Origin: Truepera sp. bin119
Lineage (GTDB): Bacteria; Deinococcota; Deinococci; Deinococcales; Trueperaceae
Direction of reading: 5' to 3'
Length of the DNA: 49,325 bases
Assembly: GCA_002239005.1 (NCBI GenBank)
Contig: MPNL01000024.1
Coordinates: 1 to 49,325 of the forward strand
Shown: positions 45,148 to 49,325 of the stretch, one piece after another
How positions within the stretch are numbered: position 1 is the first letter of the stretch
How the letters are laid out: each line of letters begins with the position of its first letter
Position numbers and translations under genes: made by a program
The notes under the pieces: model-generated
The model's database searches: none
What the model was told of the DNA's origin: nothing
The model's input: only the letters and a program-made list of their open reading frames with translations

Positions 45148-46153
45148 GGAATACCTAGATGACGGGTCGATATGCGATTTGGGCCAGTACTCTCCTCCTG
45201 CAATTTCGGATGATCGTAATTCTGGACTATTGTACATGGACCGCATGGTAGAAGGAGGCATGTGCCACGGTGCTTCCCGAACTTCGGTCGCCCTGCTCAT
45301 GCCGAATAGTTCGTTAGACGCTGACAGTAAGGAGATGGGCATGGCTTCGATGGTCTCGGGGATAATGCCCCCTGCGCAACCGGAACGGCTCACCCCTGAG
45401 GTGAGAAGCTATCATACAAGCGCCTTTCATATAGAGGTTCCTAGATTACCAATAGCTCGCCTATGGCCTCGGTTCGGGGTGTAGGGGTGTACGCGATGCC
45501 GGGAGCAACCCGGTTGCTGCAACTTAGATACCTCTGGGAATGCACCTGCCAGATACCATTTAAGGGGATCGATCCGGCGGTTCTGGGGGTGCGAAGGCGG
45601 GCCCAGAAGGGTTTCGATGAGGTGGGTCTTAGCCTGGTACTGCCCCAGACATAATACTTGGTGGAGCGGGGTTGACAGCATCGCTTGGTGGTGCCGACCC
45701 GTTGAGGAAGTCACAGTAGCGTGAGCGCCAGGGTGGTACAAGGTGAGGCGTTGTTGTACCTACTAATCGATGGGAACGTCACGAGCTCGGAGGTGATCTC
45801 ACTGCGCGGTTTTGGAGAACGGTTTACCGGACCTAACGGTGATGCCGGGCGATGCGAGGTTCCGAAGGGGCTTAGGGTGGTGCAGGAGTGATGCCTGTCG
45901 TGAGAATCTGTAGGGTCGGTGTTGCAGTACTTGCTACCTTGCTGCTTCTTCTCTGAACCAAGTTGAGGGAGTATGGAAGCGCGTCAAAGTGTTCTTGCTG
46001 CCAGGACGTTGCTACGGGCCGGTGGTGGAGCTGGCCATTCTGGCTGCGGTGGGATGGGTGGTGGAGCAAACTCGGCTTGGAAGTGCCTTATGAGGGCTTT
46101 AGGAGGTGGAGTCTCGTTTCCAGGGGGGCATGGTGGGCGTGGCAGGTGATCTG
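45148..46153. other. Intergenic between transport operon and FMO pseudogene
   Basis: About 1 kb with no gene I recognise; short ORFs on both strands look random. Probably degraded sequence plus the operon's promoter region. Confidence 0.45.
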
Positions 46154-47912
46154 ATGACGACCGATTCTGACCTCGCGATCGCCTAGGAGTGGCTGCGTGA
46201 CTTCTGCACCGCGCTCGAGCAGGGCGACGCGAGAGCCGCTGCAGATCTGTTCCTCGCAGACGGATGGTGGCGGGACCTGCTCACCTTCACCTGGGATCTC
46301 CGAACTCTCCACGGTGTGGCCGCTATCGCCACTACCCTCGAAGGGGTGTTGCCTACGGCCGGGACAGGTGCCTTCAGTCTCGAGCCAGGCAAGATGCTCC
46401 CTCAAGTCGAGGGTTTTCCAGGGAAGAGATGTGTACAGGCCTTCTTCGTGTTTGAGACGAGGATTGCGCGCGGCCGTGGCATCCTCCGACTCGTCCCTGA
46501 TCAGGAAGGCTCTTGGAAGGCCTGGACGCTCCTAACCGCGATGGAGGGGCTTAAGGGCTTCGAGGAGCCGCGCGGCCCGAGGCGTCCGTTGGGCGTCGAG
46601 TACGGGATCCGCCGGGGGCGGGAGAGTTGGCTTGATCGCCGTGTGAGGTCGGAGGAATATCGTGACCGGGAGCCGCAGGTGGTTGTGATCGGGGCAGGGC
46701 AGGCCGGTCTTGCTGTCGCTGCGCGACTCAGCCAGCTCGGTGTGGACACGCTGATCGTAGAGCGCCACGAGCGGGTTGGCGACAATTGGCGCAAGCGCTA
46801 CCATACTCTGGTCTTGCATGACCCTGTGTGGTTCGATCATCTGCCGTACTTGCCCTTTCCAGACAACTGGCCGGTCTTCACCCCAAAGGACAAGCTGGCT
46901 GACTGGCTCGAGCACTACGCCTCGACGATGGAACTCAACATCTGGACCTCGACGGAATTTCTGGATGCTGACTAAGACTCGTCTGTCGAGACTTGGACCG
47001 TGCGGGTGCGTAGCGGGAACAATTCCGTCCACACCCTCCACCCACGTCACGTGATCCTCGCCACTGGCATGGCTGGTGTCCCCTACATCCCTGAGACCGG
47101 GGGTAAGGGCGATTTTCGGGGAGTGCTTGTCCACTCCAGCGCCTACACGGGGGCTGCCGGCTGGGCAGGGAAGAAAGCGGTTGTGATAGGCACTGGCACT
47201 AGCGGGCACGACATCCGCGCACGATTTTTACGAGTATGGCGCTCACACTACCCTGATCCAGCGATCTTCCACCTACGTGTTGAACAGCACGACCTTCACC
47301 AGGATGATATTCGCAGGAACATCCCAGGAAGGTGGACCACCCACCGAGGATGCGGATCTGATTTCGGCGTCCACCCCGAATCTTCTGGCAGGAGAGTTGA
47401 GCCGGGATGTGACGGCACGGATTGCTGAGGTTGACAACGAACTTCTTAGGGGGCTCGAGGCTGCTGGTTTCAAGCTGAACTGCGGTGTGAACGGAGGCGG
47501 CATCAGTTCGCTGTATCTGCACCGGGGGGGTGGCTATTACATCAACGTGGGTGCCTCGGAGTTGATCGCCGAGGGCAAGATCGCCCTCAAGCAGGGTGCT
47601 GAGATTGCACGCTTCACCCTAGGAGGCATCGTGTTCGCTGATGGGACTGTGCTCGAGGCTGACATTGTCGTGCTCGCCACGGGCTATCAGAACATGCGTG
47701 AGAGCGCCCGGCGGATCCTCGAAGACGAGGTGGTAGATCGGGTCAGGCCTGTGTGGGGTCTAGACGATGAGGGTGAGCTTTGCACCATCTGGCGTGACTC
47801 GGGGTTTCCCCACTTCTGGTTCATGGGCGGCAATCTCCAGCAGTGCCGCTACTTTTCGAAATTTCTAGCACTGCAGATCAAGGCGATTGAGGAGGGGCTA
47901 CGCCGCCTCTGA
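46154..47912 (+). pseudogene. Flavin-containing monooxygenase with NTF2-like N-terminus, disrupted
   Basis: The reading frame of a protein of about 585 aa is still recognisable but broken. ATG 46154, then TAG at 46184, TAA at 46973 and a +1 shift near 47213-47216: an extra C before GCGCACGATTTT; the frame then reads HDFYEYGAHTTLIQRSSTYV. Domains: NTF2/SnoaL-like (about 46190-46560), FAD Rossmann VVVIGAGQAGLAVAARL, GDNWRKRYHTLVLHDPVWFD, VILATGMAGVPYIP, FRGVLVHSSAY, NADPH Rossmann AVVIGTGTSGHDI and VVLATGYQN. Ends at 47912. FMO-type enzymes oxygenate S, N or ketone groups. Two different stops plus a frameshift argue for decay, not recoding. Confidence 0.88.
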
Positions 47913-48478
47913 GCAAGCCTGCTACAGTCCTGTTTCCGCTCGGATGGCCCTAGACAGGGCGATGCCGGTATTGATGCCACGCAGTCGCAGGGTCCGGCCG
48001 ACCACAGGGTTATGGAGGAAGGTGATGGGCCGAGCGAGGAGTTGACATCGACGCTCCAGCACCAACTAACCCAATAAGATCCCCCTCGAGATCCGTGATT
48101 TCTCCCACTCATTCGGTACGGGCACAAGGCTGGCCTAGGGATCTTAACGAGCATGTAGCGTGTAGTGGCATCAAGTGCGAGACAGAGACAGCCCTTGGTT
48201 TGAGTGCGATTAAGGATGCTAGATAAATACTGTCCGCGAGTTCGGTTGAGGTGTTGTGATAGTGCCTGAAAGTGTCTGGGCCTCCTGGGTGATGTGAAGA
48301 TGTGACGCTGCTGTAAGTCTCGGCTACATCTTGGTTGACCTTGCCTAATGGCTTTGAAGATAGATGGGCTTCGATTAGAGTTGCCGACGGGTGTGGGTTG
48401 GGGCATGCAACTCCGACGCAACGGGGTTTACAGGGGCCTTGCGTCCTGTGAGGATATTTGAGTAGACTGCAGATCCTT
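47913..48478. other. Intergenic upstream of tRNA-Val
   Basis: No gene assigned. A 190-aa minus-strand frame (47849-48421) overlaps the FMO 3' end; it has no recognisable domain and is not called. The tRNA promoter is at the right end. Confidence 0.4.
48439..48468 (+). promoter_or_regulatory. Promoter of tRNA-Val
   Basis: TTGCGT (48439-48444) and TAGACT (48463-48468), spacer 18 bp, 10 nt before the tRNA. Confidence 0.6.
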
Positions 48479-48553
48479 GGGCGGTTAGCTCAGCGGGAGA
48501 GCGCTCGCTTCACACGCGAGAGGTCACTGGTTCAATCCCAGTACCGCCCACCA
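48479..48553 (+). tRNA. tRNA-Val (CAC)
   Basis: 75 nt including CCA. Acceptor GGGCGGT pairs with ACCGCCC, D arm AGCTCAGCGGGAGAGC, anticodon CAC in CTTCACACG, T loop GGTTCAATCCC. Confidence 0.97.
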
Positions 48554-48983
48554 CAGGAAACGCTGTCAGGGACGGGAGGAACGATAGTGGCTGTATTGCT
48601 ACTCTGTATTCTGTCTCGCACAGCGGCAGCTTAACGGCAGCTTATTTCGGACCAGCAGCCTTTCTAGCCTCTCCAGATGACTGCACCTTAGGAGTAGGGC
48701 CGCCGCTTCGGAAGGCGCAGGAAGCTGCCGCGGCGCGACCGGGTCTCGAGGCTCCTTCGCTGCCGCTGCAACGCTGGTCACCGGAGCGATCAGCTTGCCG
48801 ACTAGCGCCGGTTCCGTATTCTTAACATCGTTGCTGACTACACAGCCCCGGCCAGATCGTCGATCTGTCGCTAGCGGGGGCCCGGCTGGCACGGTCCGAG
48901 GACGGACTCTCGCTGGCGCTCGGGTTTGATCAGCTAGCACCTCTCCACGGTCTGCCGGAAGAGATCGTCCCAGGCAAGGTCCA
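48554..48983. other. Intergenic with a GC-rich repeat
   Basis: No gene recognised. Contains the repeat at 48901-48928. Probably degraded mobile-element DNA. Confidence 0.4.
48901..48928. repeat. Short GC-rich repeat, intergenic copy
   Basis: GACGGACTCTCGCTGGCGCT then CGGGTTTG. Closely matches the unit at 6571-6594 in hsdM with three or four differences. Confidence 0.6.
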
Positions 48984-49023
48984 GATCCGAAGAATCCTCT
49001 CTTGATCCGAAGAATCCTCTCTT
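48984..49023 (+). repeat. Perfect 20-bp tandem duplication
   Basis: GATCCGAAGAATCCTCTCTT occurs twice in direct succession (48984-49003, 49004-49023), just before the IS3 remnant. Confidence 0.9.
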
Positions 49024-49325
49024 AAGGAGGGGGGTGCGGCTAGGCTTCATCGAGCCCGGAAAGCCGGTGCAGAATCTGTCGAGAGCTTCAACGGGCGCTT
49101 TCGTGACCCGAAGCAAAAACGGACTCTACGGGTCCAACGAAGCCGCCCTTGTCCGCTTGTCGAATGTCTCAATCAGCATTGGTTCCACTCTAGCGGTCAT
49201 GCGCGTCAAGAGATTGCCCGCTGGCGGCATCACTACAACAGCGAACATCCGCATTCGGCACTGGGCTACCAAAGCCCTATCGAATTCATGGCAACCGCCC
49301 TGCCGAGCCCTCAACAGGCTCAAGC
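49024..49325 (+). pseudogene. IS3-family transposase (OrfB) remnant, open at right edge
   Basis: C-terminal part of an rve-type DDE transposase. RRGVRLGFIEPGKPVQN is read in one frame; after a one-base shift near 49074 come VESFNGRFRD, then CLNQHWFHSSGHARQEIARW and HHYNSEHPHSALGYQSPIEF. These match the usual IS3 OrfB end (FIEPGxPxQNxxxESFNGRxRDExLNxHWF and YNxxRPHSALGYxxPxEF). The catalytic Glu region is kept, but the start is missing and a 54-nt segment is inserted at 49108-49161. Non-functional. May continue beyond the window. Confidence 0.82.
49108..49161. repeat. 54-nt in-frame insertion in the IS3 remnant
   Basis: Lies between the codons for FNGRFRD and (E)CLNQHWF, 18 codons long, with core ACGGACTCTACGGGTCC (49119-49135). 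The core is related to the hsdM repeats (6429-6444, 6571-6617). Confidence 0.6.

Noticed and set aside
46184..46975. Stop-codon recoding (UAG/UAA) in the monooxygenase frame
   Set aside because: Two different stops plus a separate frameshift fit simple decay; other genes here end normally at both codons.
47849..48421. 190-aa minus-strand frame overlapping the FMO pseudogene end
   Set aside because: No domain recognised. A fragment (LCLALDATTRYMLV) faintly suggests an integrase core, but there are no DDE motifs or flanking repeats.
48599..48940. 113-aa minus-strand frame near the right end
   Set aside because: Arg/Pro/Ala-rich sequence typical of antisense GC-rich DNA, overlapping a repeat.

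Overview
Bacterial chromosomal segment of moderately high GC. Gene content is typical of a free-living heterotroph: acetyl-CoA carboxylase, leucine and valine biosynthesis, and a large catabolic and transport operon built around an enolase-superfamily dehydratase. Phylum cannot be fixed from the sequence alone. The mix of enolase-superfamily, ThuA-like, SDR and flavin-monooxygenase genes would suit a Chloroflexota (SAR202/Dehalococcoidia-like) genome, but this is a guess.

Positions 1-14445 form a defence island. On the minus strand a type I restriction-modification operon reads hsdM, then a DUF262/DUF1524 (GmrSD-like) nuclease, then hsdS and hsdR, which runs off the left edge. Every junction overlaps by 4 nt, and hsdR has no ATG, GTG or TTG at its expected start; an AUA with a well-placed ribosome binding site fits best. 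Upstream lie two small coupled genes and a decayed HNH endonuclease. On the plus strand follow a 1304-aa SIR2-domain protein and an Mrr-type endonuclease.

Positions 14608-18729 look like one mobile element: 26-bp terminal inverted repeats (24 of 26 matching) enclose an IS1595-family transposase and six co-directional passenger genes. These are an exported protein, a zinc-ribbon protein, a 51-aa protein and three overlapping genes of unknown function. This cargo cassette is the best candidate here for an undescribed system. No target-site duplication was found. The element lies on the 3' side of a tRNA-Ser gene, which is followed by two tRNA-Gln genes with clear promoters.

Positions 19535-33308 are mostly housekeeping genes: 3-hydroxyacyl-CoA dehydrogenase, rsmJ, a sulfurtransferase, rpe, accD-accA, a ThuA-like gene, and a leuC-leuD-leuB-aminotransferase-ilvD run with a strong promoter at 33499-33527. 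A cytochrome P450 follows at 34006. Positions 35690-45033 hold an eight-gene minus-strand operon: peptide/sugar-type ABC binding protein and two permeases (no ATPase), NAD-dependent epimerase, mandelate-racemase-family dehydratase, neutral-ceramidase-like hydrolase, SDR and a class III aminotransferase. It probably imports and breaks down a sugar-acid or N-acylated compound.

The right end (46154-49325) is decaying: a flavin monooxygenase pseudogene with two stops and a frameshift, tRNA-Val, and an IS3-family transposase remnant. A short GC-rich repeat with the core ACGGACTCT..CGGGTC occurs both here and inside hsdM, apparently inserted in frame, recalling protein-embedded palindromic elements.
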